Counted from the first letter of the stretch, positions 23,961 through 33,118 are shown. The stretch: 64,000 nucleotides of DNA from Pseudolysobacter sp964466115 (GCA_964466115.1 CAYXMH010000005.1:66731-130730); one strand, 5' to 3'. Translations and numbers: made by a program. Notes: generated from the letters alone by a model not told the origin.

Positions 23961-25094
23961 CTAGCCAGATCGAGTAAGTAAAACGATCACTTCATAGTGC
24001 TTGGTATGAGGGAACATATCCAGGACCCTGGCGCGGCGCAGATAAAAATTTGGCATTTTGGTCAAGTCCGTTGCTAAAGATGAGACGTTGCAACTTGAAT
24101 AAATGATCCAACGAGTTTCGGAATGGTTTAAAAATTCGCACAATTCCGGACCGATCCCGCGGCGTGGTGGATTGACGATGACCAGTTCAGGAGGGATGGC
24201 GCCGACGTCAAGCGTAAAATCAGCCGCCTTCATTGCGCGAAACTGAATGCGCGAAAGCTGTAGCTCCCGGCGGCTTTGCTCCGCACCCATAATTGCCTGC
24301 GTACTGTTCTCGATCCCAATGACATCGCGTTCCTCATTGGCGCAATGCAAAGCAAAACCGCCGACGCCACAATAAAGATCCCAAATCGAGCGCGGCGATA
24401 ATTCGTCGACCCAAAGCTGTGCTTGGCGATAAAGCTGCGCGGCGACCGCAATATTGGTTTGAAAAAAACTTTGCGGCCGCAGGTGCAATGGCAGATGGTT
24501 GACTCGAATGGTCAAATCGGGCTGCGCACTGAGCAAGATTTCTTTTTCCCCCTCGAGAATTGCTTTGTGTTCCGGTTGGATATTGAGCGAAACGACTTTG
24601 AGCCCGGGTAAGCTTGCGATCAGGTGCGCAAGATGTTTGCGCAAGCGAGCGGTTACGTTTTGCGAACGTGCGACGAATCGCAGCATCGTATCGCCAGAGT
24701 GCTCGTCCAGGGTAAGCAGCACGTATTTAAGCTCGCCATGGCGAGTCTGGATGTCATACGGCTCCAAACCAGCTTGGGTGATAAACGCTTTTAATACCGG
24801 GAAGCATTGTTGCAGCTTGTCCGGATACAGCGGGCAACTTGATAGATCGACGCCGACACCCGAGGTATCCAGTATCCCCAATAGCGGATTTTCGCAGGTT
24901 CCACTAACCACCATTTTCGCTTTGTTGCGAAATGCGCTTTCACGACTAGGTACCGGCAACAACCATTCGACGTTTCGATGTGGACTTAATACGGACCGGC
25001 AATGCTGGTCTTTGGCCGCTAATTGGATGTGATAGGCCTGTGGCAATTCGGTGCACGAACGGCAACGTCCGGATTGGTAGTAAGAGCAGTCCAT
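23961..25094 (-). CDS. rlmC: 23S rRNA (uracil-747-C5)-methyltransferase RlmC
   Basis: A 377-residue member of the TrmA/RlmC/RlmD m5U methyltransferase family. The N-terminal MDCSYYQSGRCRSCTELPQA with spaced cysteines is typical of RlmC, which carries a 4Fe-4S cluster and lacks the TRAM domain of RlmD. The SAM-binding and catalytic part is intact: IWDLYCGVGGFALHCA (motif I), VIGIENSTQAI, VIVNPPRRGIG, and IIYSSCNVSSLATDL with the nucleophilic Cys, ending MFPHTKHYEVIVLLTR. It converges on the protease gene with a 5-base gap. Housekeeping rRNA modification; the U747 target is assigned by subfamily. Confidence 0.93.
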   Translation of the reverse strand: MDCSYYQSGRCRSCTELPQAYHIQLAAKDQHCRSVLSPHRNVEWLLPVPSRESAFRNKAKMVVSGTCENPLLGILDTSGVGVDLSSCPLYPDKLQQCFPVLKAFITQAGLEPYDIQTRHGELKYVLLTLDEHSGDTMLRFVARSQNVTARLRKHLAHLIASLPGLKVVSLNIQPEHKAILEGEKEILLSAQPDLTIRVNHLPLHLRPQSFFQTNIAVAAQLYRQAQLWVDELSPRSIWDLYCGVGGFALHCANEERDVIGIENSTQAIMGAEQSRRELQLSRIQFRAMKAADFTLDVGAIPPELVIVNPPRRGIGPELCEFLNHSETRWIIYSSCNVSSLATDLTKMPNFYLRRARVLDMFPHTKHYEVIVLLTRSG

Positions 25095-25241
25095 GGGTTC
25101 AAAGGAAAATTAAATAAGCCATCAAAATAAAAAAGCCACTGGGGTTATGCGTGCTTTTGAGAAAGGCCCTGGGTTATGCTCCTAACTTAAGCACAATAAC
25201 AAATTCCATACTGTTGCGCCGTGTGAGGGGTTTTCGTCACT

Positions 25242-26369
25242 ATGACGGTTTTCGATGTTGATAGCATCGTTGTCGGTGCAGGCGTGGTTGGCCTGGGCGT
25301 TGCGCGTGCATTGGCTTTGGGTGGGCGCGAAGTCTGGGTTTTGGAAGGCGCCGATCGCGCCGGGGAAGGTATCTCCAGCCGGAATTCGGGTGTGATTCAC
25401 GCGGGTCTTTATTATCCGACCGGATCGCTAAAAGCCCGGCTTTGCGTTCGTGGTCGGGATTTGCTGTACGAGTACTGCGCGCGGCGCGGTGTTGCGCATC
25501 GTCGCCTGGGTAAATTGGTCGTGGCCGTTGGTAAGGATGAGCGCGCAGCGCTTAAGGAGCTGATGCAACTGGCCCAAGCAAACGGAGTGCAGCGATTACG
25601 CTGGTTGGAGGCAGTTGAGGCACAACGCCTCGAGCCGCAATTGCATTGCGACGCGGCATTGGAGTCTCCCGATTCGGGTATCGTCGACGTACCAGAGTTG
25701 GTGTTGGCGTTGATCGGCGAAATTGAATCGCTGGGTGGTCGAGTGGCGTGTCACACACCGGTGGTACGCGTTCATCAAGAGCCGGATGCGTTGTGCGTTG
25801 AGATGGCCGGTGGCGATCAATTGCGGTGCCGTGTGGTGGTGAATGCGGCGGGCTTCGGGGCGACAGAATTGGCCATCGCAACGGACGGGCTTGATCCCAA
25901 ACATATTCCAACCATACGGTTTGCCGCGGGGCATTACTACGCGTTGCATGGCCCTGCGCCGTTTCAACGGTTGATTTATCCGTTGCCATCACCTTCCGGG
26001 CTTGGCGTGCATTTGGGGTTTGATAGCGCGGGTCGTTGTCATTTTGGTCCGGATGTGCGTTGGCAGGCCAAACCGGATTATCACTTCGACGACAGCCAAC
26101 ATGCACAGTTCGCGGCCGGTATTCGACGTTGGTGGCCGGCGCTTAAGGATGAGGACTTGGTCCCGGATTTTGTCGGTGTGCGGCCTAAGTTATCCGGTCC
26201 AAATGAGGTGAGCGCCGATTTTTGTATTCAAGGGTATGAGCAGCACGGCATACGCGGGTTAATTAATTTATTCGGCATTGATTCCCCAGGCCTCACCTCG
26301 TGCTTAGCGTTGGGTGAGGAGGTGTGCCGGCGGGTTGACTCGGCAATGCAATCCGTTTCGCACGACTGA
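25242..26369 (+). CDS. FAD-dependent oxidoreductase, L-2-hydroxyglutarate dehydrogenase/oxidase-like
   Basis: A 375-residue DAO-family flavoprotein. N-terminal dinucleotide motif VVGAGVVGLGVARAL, then SSRNSGVIHAGLYYPTGSLK (about 45-64), which is characteristic of the L2HGDH/LhgO subgroup; the C-terminus has FVGVRPKLSG and LFGIDSPGLTSCLALGEEV. Known members oxidise L-2-hydroxyglutarate to 2-oxoglutarate, passing electrons to oxygen or quinone; other DAO substrates cannot be excluded. No membrane segment is obvious. It converges on the NlpC/P60 gene and the two overlap by 77 bases at their 3' ends. Confidence 0.85.
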   Translation: MTVFDVDSIVVGAGVVGLGVARALALGGREVWVLEGADRAGEGISSRNSGVIHAGLYYPTGSLKARLCVRGRDLLYEYCARRGVAHRRLGKLVVAVGKDERAALKELMQLAQANGVQRLRWLEAVEAQRLEPQLHCDAALESPDSGIVDVPELVLALIGEIESLGGRVACHTPVVRVHQEPDALCVEMAGGDQLRCRVVVNAAGFGATELAIATDGLDPKHIPTIRFAAGHYYALHGPAPFQRLIYPLPSPSGLGVHLGFDSAGRCHFGPDVRWQAKPDYHFDDSQHAQFAAGIRRWWPALKDEDLVPDFVGVRPKLSGPNEVSADFCIQGYEQHGIRGLINLFGIDSPGLTSCLALGEEVCRRVDSAMQSVSHD

Positions 26370-26826
26370 AATGAGTGCTCCAATAGCCTTCGCTGAGACG
26401 ATCCAAGCGCACTGTACCGCCGCTATTCGGGGCATGAACAAAGCGCTGTTCCCCGACATAAATACCGACGTGAGTAATGTGGGTACTATTGCCGTGGAAA
26501 AACACCAAATCGCCGCTTTGCATTTGATCGCGCGGAATCTCCGGTGCAGGCAAATCACTCAATTCGGCTGTTGAGTGCGGTAAGGCGATACCTCCTACAT
26601 CTGAAAAAACATAAGCGATCAACCCGCTGCAATCGAATCCCCCTTGCGGTGTATTGCCACCGTAGCGATAGGCTGTGCCAACGAGACTGATGGCGCGAAA
26701 CAAAATGTTATTAGCGGTGGGCGCTCCAGCGGGATGCGTTGGGCTTTCCGATCGCGGTTGGTTTGTCGAACAGCCTTGTAATAGGGTTGCCAACAGAAAA
26801 GCTACGAAGATATAGCGGTTTGACAT
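26293..26826 (-). CDS. NlpC/P60 (C40) peptidoglycan endopeptidase lipoprotein
   Basis: Start placed at the ATG at 26826, giving 177 residues beginning with a lipoprotein signal (FVAFLLATLLQGCS, lipobox LLQGC); upstream in-frame ATGs (26850) give no signal peptide at the N-terminus. The catalytic Cys-His pair is clear: GGFDCSGLIAYVF and THITHVGIYVG, with the third His-containing stretch RFVHAPNSGG. Such C40 enzymes cut stem peptides of murein. The tail of about 25 residues is encoded in the 77-base overlap with the converging FAD oxidoreductase gene, so the C-terminus is constrained by two reading frames. Similar to the E. coli Spr/NlpC group, but length is on the short side. Confidence 0.88.
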   Translation of the reverse strand: MSNRYIFVAFLLATLLQGCSTNQPRSESPTHPAGAPTANNILFRAISLVGTAYRYGGNTPQGGFDCSGLIAYVFSDVGGIALPHSTAELSDLPAPEIPRDQMQSGDLVFFHGNSTHITHVGIYVGEQRFVHAPNSGGTVRLDRLSEGYWSTHFSRAKRIALPSQPAGTPPHPTLSTR

Positions 26827-26942
26827 TGCGATGGAGTATGAAATAGTCATTCGGCGGTTAATGTGTGGGCATTGGACGTGACGCAAACAGGTCAATCCGG
26901 TTATTCTTTGTACCCTTAGATTCAACGAAACGGAATTGTGCC

Positions 26943-27422
26943 ATGAAAGCCGAGCCCAACAGCGTTGTAAAGTTTCACTACAGTTTGAGCAGCGAAGGCG
27001 CATCGCTGGAGTCCTCGCGCGAGCGTGAGCCGTTAACGATCCTACTGGGTGCGGGCAATATCATCCCCGGTTTGGAATCGGCGATTTTGGGGCGGGAGAT
27101 GGGAGAGCGTTTCGAGGTGGTCGTCGCGCCCGAGCAAGGGTATGGTGAACGGCGGGAAGACTGGGTGCAGCGAGTGCCGAAAAAGTATTTCGGTAACGGT
27201 GATCGTTTAAAACCGGGTGCGACCACGGTTCTTTCGACAAAAGACGGGCAGCGCATGGTCACCATTGTCAAAGTTGGACAAAGTGTCATTGATGTAGACC
27301 TGAATCACCCAATGGCAGGTAAAACGCTGTGTTTCGATATCGAGCTACTTGAGGTCCGCGCCGCATCGCAAGAGGAGATTGCACATGGGCATGTGCATGG
27401 CGCTGGGGGGCATCACCATTAA
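26943..27422 (+). CDS. slyD: FKBP-type peptidyl-prolyl isomerase SlyD
   Basis: ATG at 26943 gives 159 residues, the normal start for the family (MKAEPNSVVKFHYSL). The FKBP domain is interrupted by the insert-in-flap chaperone domain (about 70-130: APEQGYGERREDWVQRVPK), followed by DLNHPMAGKTLCFDIELLEV, the SlyD hallmark. The C-terminal tail is short and His-rich (HGHVHGAGGHHH) rather than the long metal-binding tail of E. coli SlyD. It acts in protein folding and nickel/hydrogenase metal handling in relatives; no hydrogenase genes are seen nearby. A Rho-independent terminator lies 163 bases downstream. Confidence 0.93.
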   Translation: MKAEPNSVVKFHYSLSSEGASLESSREREPLTILLGAGNIIPGLESAILGREMGERFEVVVAPEQGYGERREDWVQRVPKKYFGNGDRLKPGATTVLSTKDGQRMVTIVKVGQSVIDVDLNHPMAGKTLCFDIELLEVRAASQEEIAHGHVHGAGGHHH

Positions 27423-27494
27423 GCCAGCAGCGAGCAATTACGCCAATATTTGTGTTTCTAACGGTGTAGCAATTTTGCTGAAGCTGTGGTAATG

Positions 27495-27616
27495 TTCATA
27501 CGCCCAGAGGGGTTTTTGCAACGTATTGATTCGTTGCTTCCCAATGGTGGCAGGGCGCATTTAGGTAATCGTCACTCCGACTTCAACCCTCACTGGTTTC
27601 AGTGGGGGTTTTTTTT
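27495..27616 (+). ncRNA. Candidate structured RNA in the slyD-panD interval
   Basis: The 376-base interval 27423-27798 has no gene. Within it, CGCCC (27501-27505) can pair with GGGCG (27553-27557), enclosing a hairpin GCAACG/CGTTGC (27518-27523 with 27532-27537, 8-base loop); about 28 bases later comes a strong intrinsic terminator. A compact fold ending in a terminator could be a small RNA or the slyD 3' untranslated region. No family was recognised and no strong promoter was found just upstream, so this is tentative. Confidence 0.3.
27585..27616 (+). terminator. Rho-independent terminator
   Basis: AACCCTCACTG (27585-27595) pairs with CAGTGGGGGTT (27600-27610) over 11 pairs (one G-U) with loop GTTT, followed by an uninterrupted T run to 27616. 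It ends transcripts coming from slyD or from the candidate RNA. Confidence 0.88.
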
Positions 27617-27734
27617 GCCAGATGCGTTCGTTTTCTTTTGAGACTATTCACTTATTTTTCAATTAGTTGCTATCGCCTCTTTTATTTGCACTTAGTATCG
27701 GAGAGAATTTGTTGCACCGCAGTAATTCGGGTTT

Positions 27735-27743
27735 TGATATAAT
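27735..27743 (+). promoter_or_regulatory. Extended -10 promoter of panD
   Basis: TGATATAAT is a perfect extended -10 (TGN-TATAAT) 55 bases before the panD ATG. The nearest -35-like hexamer, TTGCAC at 27712-27717, is 20 bases upstream, too far for a strong -35, which fits an extended -10 promoter. Confidence 0.55.
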
Positions 27744-27798
27744 TGCTGTGTTGTAAAAAGACGACATTCTCTGCGTTTTAGGTGATGAGGTGGGCGCT

Positions 27799-28179
27799 AT
27801 GCAGCTGCAAATGTTAAAAGCCAAAATTCATCGTGCGCATGTAACGCATGCCGAGCTTCACTACGAAGGCTCGTGCGCGATCGATGGGCGATTGCTGGAT
27901 ATCTCCGGGATCCGGGAATACGAACAAATCCACATATACAATATCACCAATGGTGAACGTTTCGTCACCTATGCGATTCGCGCCGAGGACAATTCCGGGA
28001 CGATATCGATCAACGGTGCGGCTGCCCACTGCGCGCAACCGGGTGATCTCATCATCATTTGCTCTTATGCATCGGTGAGTGCCGCGGAAATCGAAAGCTT
28101 TAAGCCGACTTTGGTGTACGTTGATAAAAAAAATCAATTGACGCATACCAATCACTCCATTCCAAAGCAGGCCGCTTAA
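27799..28179 (+). CDS. panD: Aspartate 1-decarboxylase PanD
   Basis: Makes beta-alanine from aspartate for pantothenate/CoA synthesis. ATG at 27799 (GAGG at 27787-27790, 8 bases before) gives 126 residues. The self-cleavage site Gly-Ser is present in LHYEGSCAIDGRLL, where Ser becomes the pyruvoyl group; NGERFVTYAI and GTISINGAAAHCAQPGD are also conserved. The product is the usual length. A perfect 16-base palindrome GGCCGCTTAAGCGGCC (28170-28185) covers its stop codon. pgi follows 57 bases later on the same strand. A GTG at 27790 is an unlikely alternative start. Confidence 0.95.
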   Translation: MQLQMLKAKIHRAHVTHAELHYEGSCAIDGRLLDISGIREYEQIHIYNITNGERFVTYAIRAEDNSGTISINGAAAHCAQPGDLIIICSYASVSAAEIESFKPTLVYVDKKNQLTHTNHSIPKQAA

Positions 28180-28236
28180 GCGGCCAAAGCTACCTAGCGC
28201 ATTGCCCGCGCCAACCGCTTCCAGAAGGATTAATTC

Positions 28237-29862
28237 GTGCTCGTTAAACACTTGCATACGCTGGAGCAACATGCTGAGCGCCTTAAAAGCCAATGCATTA
28301 GCGATTTATTAGTTAACGATCGACAGCGGTTTGCGCGTTATTCGCGACGGGTGGGGCCACTATTGCTGGATTTCTCCAAACAGAAGCTCGATGACGATGC
28401 GTTTAGCGCATTGGGCGAAATCGCAGCGGCAGCCGGCTGGGAAGAGCAGCGCGATGCGATGTTTCGCGGCGAGGTGGTCAATGTTTCGGAGCAGCGCGCC
28501 GTGTTGCACACGGCTCTGCGAGCGGCCGGCCACTCATCGGCACCGCGGGCCATCCATGCCGAAGTGGCGCAGACTCTTACACGCATGGCCGCCATTGTGG
28601 ACGCGTTGCACACCGATCAAGCTCAGGTAATCGGATTGCCTGCTGATATTACCGATGTCGTTAACCTTGGTATCGGCGGCTCGGATTTAGGCCCGCGCTT
28701 AGGTGTGGAAGCGTTGCGCGATTTCCATTTGGGTAAATTTGCAATGCATTTTTTACCGAATGTGGATGGCGGCGAGCTGGCCACGTTGCTAAGTCGCCTG
28801 AACCCAAAACACACCTTGGTGTTGCTGGTGTCGAAGAGTTTTACCACGCAGGAAACCCTGCTGAATGGAACCGTCCTTAAACGTTGGATAGAGCAGGCGT
28901 ACGAGGGTGATACCGCATCTGCCACCCGCCATTTTATCGCCGTAACCGCAAATGTTGCTGCCGCGAAAACGTTCGGCGTTTCCGAGCAGCGCATTTTGCC
29001 GATGTGGGATTGGGTTGGCGGGCGTTATTCGGTCTGGTCGGCAGTGGGTTTGGTATTGGCGTTAGCGATCGGCATGCCGCGGTTTTATGAATTCCTCGCC
29101 GGCGCTGCGGCGATCGATAAGCATTTTTGCAGCGCACCTTGGAATGAAAATTTGCCAGTGCTGTTGGCCTTGATCGGCATCTGGAACCGCAATGCTGAGC
29201 ATCACCCGACATTGGCGGTCATTCCGTACGACGATCGCTTAAACGAGCTGCCGGCTTATCTGCAGCAACTGGAAATGGAGAGCCTGGGTAAATCGGTTAG
29301 CGCCAACGGCGTTGCGGTAACGTATCCCACCGTGCCGGTCATTTGGGGTCATGTTGGCACCAACGCACAGCATGCTTTTTTCCAAGCTCTGCACCAAGGC
29401 ACCGATATCGTGCCGGTGAGTTTTATCGGAGTGATCAAACCGGCGCACACCCTGCGCGAGAATCACGCCGCATTATTGGCCAACTTATTGGCACAAAGTG
29501 CGGCCTTGATGGGCGGCAAAAGTTTTGATCAAGCCTTAGAGGAACTTAGCGATGCACCATCGACGCAACGAAGCGCGTTGGCAGCACAACGAACTTTCCC
29601 AGGTGATCGCCCAAGCAGCACGTTGCTGATCGATCAATTGACGCCGCACAGTTTGGGTGAACTGCTGGCGCTGCATGAACACAAGGTATTTGTTCAATCC
29701 TGTATCTGGGGCATCAATGCGTTCGATCAATGGGGTGTGGAGCTTGGTAAGCAAATCGCCAAGACCATTCTTCCGGCGGTGAGCGGTGAAGCGGCTGCAC
29801 CGAATTGCGATGCATCCACCACTGGCTTAATTGCCGAAATTAGCAAGTACCGTACCGTTTAG
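28237..29862 (+). CDS. pgi: Glucose-6-phosphate isomerase
   Basis: Interconverts glucose-6-phosphate and fructose-6-phosphate. GTG start at 28237 with AAGGA about 8 bases upstream; 541 residues, near the bacterial norm of about 549. Landmarks: VNLGIGGSDLGPRL, LVSKSFTTQETL, the WVGGRYSVWSAVGL signature, the active-site region GHVGTNAQHAFFQALHQGTD and, near the C-terminus, WGINAFDQWGVELGK with the catalytic lysine. Nothing unusual was seen. It converges on queG 30 bases downstream. Confidence 0.96.
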   Translation: MLVKHLHTLEQHAERLKSQCISDLLVNDRQRFARYSRRVGPLLLDFSKQKLDDDAFSALGEIAAAAGWEEQRDAMFRGEVVNVSEQRAVLHTALRAAGHSSAPRAIHAEVAQTLTRMAAIVDALHTDQAQVIGLPADITDVVNLGIGGSDLGPRLGVEALRDFHLGKFAMHFLPNVDGGELATLLSRLNPKHTLVLLVSKSFTTQETLLNGTVLKRWIEQAYEGDTASATRHFIAVTANVAAAKTFGVSEQRILPMWDWVGGRYSVWSAVGLVLALAIGMPRFYEFLAGAAAIDKHFCSAPWNENLPVLLALIGIWNRNAEHHPTLAVIPYDDRLNELPAYLQQLEMESLGKSVSANGVAVTYPTVPVIWGHVGTNAQHAFFQALHQGTDIVPVSFIGVIKPAHTLRENHAALLANLLAQSAALMGGKSFDQALEELSDAPSTQRSALAAQRTFPGDRPSSTLLIDQLTPHSLGELLALHEHKVFVQSCIWGINAFDQWGVELGKQIAKTILPAVSGEAAAPNCDASTTGLIAEISKYRTV

Positions 29863-29892
29863 GGATTCGTCAATTCAGGGTCACCTTCAGTT

Positions 29893-30957
29893 TTATTTTC
29901 CTTGTTGTTGCTGCAATGCCCAGTAGACATGCTCCTGCACCAAAGTGGAAGGATGGTTAACCCGTGCTTTTAATGCAGCGACAATCGCCTCGTCGAACGG
30001 CGCATTACCCAAGGCCACCGCGATATTGCGCAACCAGCATTCGTAGCCGATACGGCGAATCGCGGAGCCTTCGGTGCGTTTGAGAAATTGATCCTCGCTC
30101 CACCCGAATAACTCGATCAAGGCACTGCCATCGAGTTTATGGCGTGCGCGGAAATCCGGCTCGGCCGTTTTGCGCGCGAATTTATTCCATGGGCAAACCA
30201 GTTGGCAGTCGTCGCAACCGTAGATACGGTTGCCCATCGCGGCGCGAAACTCGATCGGGATCGAACCGCGCAATTCGATCGTCAAATACGAAATGCAGCG
30301 GCGCGCGTCGACTTGGTACGGTGCGATTATTGCCTGCGTTGGGCAAATATCGATGCATCGTACACAAGTGCCACAATGCTCAGTTGCTTGCTTATCAACC
30401 GGTAACGGCAGGTCGGTATAAAGCTCGCCCAAAAAAAACCAAGAACCGGCATTGCGGTTGATCAAGTTACTGTGCTTGCCGATCCAACCCAAACCGGCGT
30501 TGCGCGCCAGCGCTTTCTCCAATACCGGCGCTGAATCGACGAAGGCACGGTAGCCGAACGGCCCGATGGTGGTTGCAATGCGATCGGCCAATTGTTGTAA
30601 ACGCGCGCGCAACAATTTGTGGTAATCGCGGCCCAGGGCATAACGCGAGACATAGCCCAACGTTGGATCGGCTAGAACCGTCTCGGCGTCATACGTATCT
30701 GGCGGGTCGTAATCCATGCGCGCGGAGATGACGCGCAGTGTTCCTGGTTTAAGCTCGCCAGGGCGGCTGCGCCGGGTTCCATGACGCTGCATATAGTCCA
30801 TTTCACCGTGGTGATTGGCGGCTAACCAATTTAAAAGGTGGGTTTCATCCGCCGCAAGATCAGTGGCCGCGATGCCGATTTGCTGGAAGCCCAATTGGCT
30901 ACCCCAGTGCTTGATATCGGCGCTAAGTTGGCGGTAATCGGTGGCGTTCACAGGCAA
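29893..30957 (-). CDS. queG: Epoxyqueuosine reductase QueG
   Basis: Cobalamin- and Fe-S-dependent enzyme for the last step of queuosine synthesis in tRNA. 354 residues. Seen: SRYALGRDYHKLLRARLQ, the active-site region FVDSAPVLEKALARNAGLGW, and two 4Fe-4S motifs: CGTCVRCIDICPTQAI and CDDCQLVCPWN with IYG before it. A HEAT-like C-terminal segment follows (YECWLRNIAVALGNAP). It is divergent from nnr with 38 bases between the starts, the same arrangement as E. coli queG/nnr. Together with IcmF it shows the organism obtains or makes cobalamin. Confidence 0.95.
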   Translation of the reverse strand: MPVNATDYRQLSADIKHWGSQLGFQQIGIAATDLAADETHLLNWLAANHHGEMDYMQRHGTRRSRPGELKPGTLRVISARMDYDPPDTYDAETVLADPTLGYVSRYALGRDYHKLLRARLQQLADRIATTIGPFGYRAFVDSAPVLEKALARNAGLGWIGKHSNLINRNAGSWFFLGELYTDLPLPVDKQATEHCGTCVRCIDICPTQAIIAPYQVDARRCISYLTIELRGSIPIEFRAAMGNRIYGCDDCQLVCPWNKFARKTAEPDFRARHKLDGSALIELFGWSEDQFLKRTEGSAIRRIGYECWLRNIAVALGNAPFDEAIVAALKARVNHPSTLVQEHVYWALQQQQGK

Positions 30958-30995
30958 TCGCGCATATCAAAAGGTGGGATCAGTATAATCGGCGG

Positions 30996-32495
30996 ATGAA
31001 CCAACTTGACCTATATACCGCAGATCAAATGCGCCGCCTGGATCGAATCGCGATCGAGGAGCATGGCGTGGCCGGTTTTGCATTGATGCAGCGTGCAGCC
31101 AATGCCGCCTGGCGTTGTCTTATCCGGCGCTGGCCGCAGGTAAAGCGGTTGGTGGTGGTGTGTGGCACCGGCAACAACGGTGGTGATGGTTTTTTGCTGG
31201 CGCAATTGGCGCGGGCGGCGGGGCTTGACGTGCGGGTGTTCGCGCTTATTGCACCGCCCACCGCAACCATTAGCGATGCGCAATGCGCTCGCGCCGCTTA
31301 TGCCGATGGTGGTGGACGTATCGTAGAGGTTCAGAGCGATGATACGGTATTGCCCGATGCCGATTTGTATATCGATGCCTTGTTTGGTACTGGGCTCTCG
31401 CGCCCGATTGAGGGTTTGGCCGCCCGCTTAATCGAACAGCTAAACGTCAGCAATCGACCGATTCTGGCGTTGGATATTCCCTCGGGTATCAGTGCCGATA
31501 CCGGCCAAGTTTTGGGTGTTGCGGTGCAAGCCGCAATGACCGTCAGCTTTATTGCGCACAAGCGCGGCTTATTTACGGCGGATGCGCTCGATTATCGCGG
31601 TGATTTGATACTCGATTCGCTTGGGTTGCCGGAGTCTTTGACCGTCGATGAGCCAGCCGATGCACGCCTGCTTGATCCGCGTGAATTTGAAAACGCGTTG
31701 TCAACGCGTCAACGCAACAGCCACAAAGGCCGTTTTGGACACTTGTTGGCGATCGGTGGCGATCATGGCATGGCCGGCGCGATCCGGCTTGCCGGTGAGG
31801 CGGCGCTGCGTGTTGGTGCTGGCTTGGTTCAAGTGGCGACGCGTTTTGAACACATCGCCGCGCTAAACGCCGGGCGGCCGGAGTTGATCGTTCACGGTGT
31901 AGCAGGGCCGCAGGAGTTGGCGGCACGAATCGCATCCGCCGATACTTTGATGGTTGGTCCCGGGCTTGGCACCGGCGCTTGGGGGCACGCGCTTTGGCGC
32001 ACCGCGCTTAGCGGCGGTAAGACAATGGTCTTGGATGCCGACGGATTGAATTTGTTAGCGCGTGATCCGCAGGCGTTGACGATGCCGGCGGTATTGACGC
32101 CGCACCCAGGCGAAGCCGCGCGATTGCTCAACAAAAGTATTGCCGCCATCCAACAGGATCGATTTGCGGCTGCACAAGCGTTGGCGCAGCGGTTCCAGGC
32201 CATTGTGGTACTGAAGGGGGCAGGAACTGTGGTGGCCTCCCCAGCCGGTGAGCTGCGCGTTTGCCCTTGGGGCAATCCCGGTATGGCGAGCGCTGGCGTA
32301 GGCGATGTATTAACCGGTGTGATCGGCGGTTTGATGGCGCAAGGTTTAAGCCCCTGGTTGGCTGCGCAGATTGGTGTCGCTATCCATGCCCAAGCCGGTG
32401 ATGCGGCGGCTTTGAAAGGGGAGCGGGGACTCATCGCCAGCGATCTTCTCGAGCCACTGCGCTTGCTTGCCAATGGATTGCCAACGTATGAGTGA
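30996..32495 (+). CDS. nnr: Bifunctional NAD(P)H-hydrate epimerase/dehydratase
   Basis: Repairs damaged NAD(P)H hydrates. 499 residues in two domains: an N-terminal YjeF epimerase (about 1-215; VVCGTGNNGGDGFLLA, YIDALFGTGLSRPI, LDIPSGISADTG) and a C-terminal ADP-dependent dehydratase of the ribokinase-like fold (about 225-495; SHKGRFGHLLAIGGDHGMAG, MVGPGLGTGAWG, LTPHPGEAARLL, and the NPGMASAGVGDVLTGVIGG signature). It overlaps tsaE by 8 bases and begins the conserved cluster nnr-tsaE-amiB-mutL. Confidence 0.96.
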   Translation: MNQLDLYTADQMRRLDRIAIEEHGVAGFALMQRAANAAWRCLIRRWPQVKRLVVVCGTGNNGGDGFLLAQLARAAGLDVRVFALIAPPTATISDAQCARAAYADGGGRIVEVQSDDTVLPDADLYIDALFGTGLSRPIEGLAARLIEQLNVSNRPILALDIPSGISADTGQVLGVAVQAAMTVSFIAHKRGLFTADALDYRGDLILDSLGLPESLTVDEPADARLLDPREFENALSTRQRNSHKGRFGHLLAIGGDHGMAGAIRLAGEAALRVGAGLVQVATRFEHIAALNAGRPELIVHGVAGPQELAARIASADTLMVGPGLGTGAWGHALWRTALSGGKTMVLDADGLNLLARDPQALTMPAVLTPHPGEAARLLNKSIAAIQQDRFAAAQALAQRFQAIVVLKGAGTVVASPAGELRVCPWGNPGMASAGVGDVLTGVIGGLMAQGLSPWLAAQIGVAIHAQAGDAAALKGERGLIASDLLEPLRLLANGLPTYE

Positions 32496-32985
32496 GTCGC
32501 GAACGGTAGAAAATGCTAGAGCATGGGCCGGTTTGGATGAAGCGCAGTTAGCATCGATTGCTCGTTCGCTCGCGCCTGCCATCCCAAAAGGCGGCGTAGT
32601 GTACTTATATGGGGAGCTTGGTGCTGGCAAGACGCATTTTGTCCGCGCGTTGTTGCAAGGGTTAGGGGTTGGTGAGCGCGTGAAAAGCCCCACCTACAGC
32701 CTCGTGGAATCCTACAGTCAGGCCGGGAGAGCCATTCATCATCTTGATTTGTATCGGATTGCCGATCCCGATGAACTGGAATGGCTGGGGATGCACGATT
32801 TAACTGGTGCCGATTCGTTGCTGTTAGTTGAATGGCCAGAGCGAGGGGTCGGCCGGTTACCTCCCCCTGATGTCGAAGCAAGGCTTACATACACCCACCA
32901 AGCCCCGGGCCGTGATTTGAAATTAACGCCTATAACCCAGCAAGGTGGGGATTGGGTGGCAGCACTCAATTCGCCTATCGATTGA
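32488..32985 (+). CDS. tsaE: tRNA threonylcarbamoyladenosine biosynthesis ATPase TsaE
   Basis: ATPase of the TsaBDE complex that makes t6A37 in tRNA. ATG at 32488 overlaps the nnr stop by 8 bases; 165 residues. Walker A GELGAGKTHFVRALLQGLG, then VKSPTYSLVESY and HHLDLYRIADPDELEWLG, and LLVEWPERG near the Walker B region are all typical. Position between nnr and amiB matches E. coli. An upstream in-frame ATG at 32467 lies inside nnr and is less likely. Confidence 0.95.
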   Translation: MSESRTVENARAWAGLDEAQLASIARSLAPAIPKGGVVYLYGELGAGKTHFVRALLQGLGVGERVKSPTYSLVESYSQAGRAIHHLDLYRIADPDELEWLGMHDLTGADSLLLVEWPERGVGRLPPPDVEARLTYTHQAPGRDLKLTPITQQGGDWVAALNSPID

Positions 32986-33118
32986 GCCACAGCGAAGTAT
33001 GCCTAACCAGTAAGTTAAGTGGTTTTTCTGAAATTTCTATTAGAAATACAAGCCAGCTTATGGATTTTTAAAGGAAAACTATTGAAATTCCTATGCAATA
33101 GCGCTTCAATAGCTCCCC

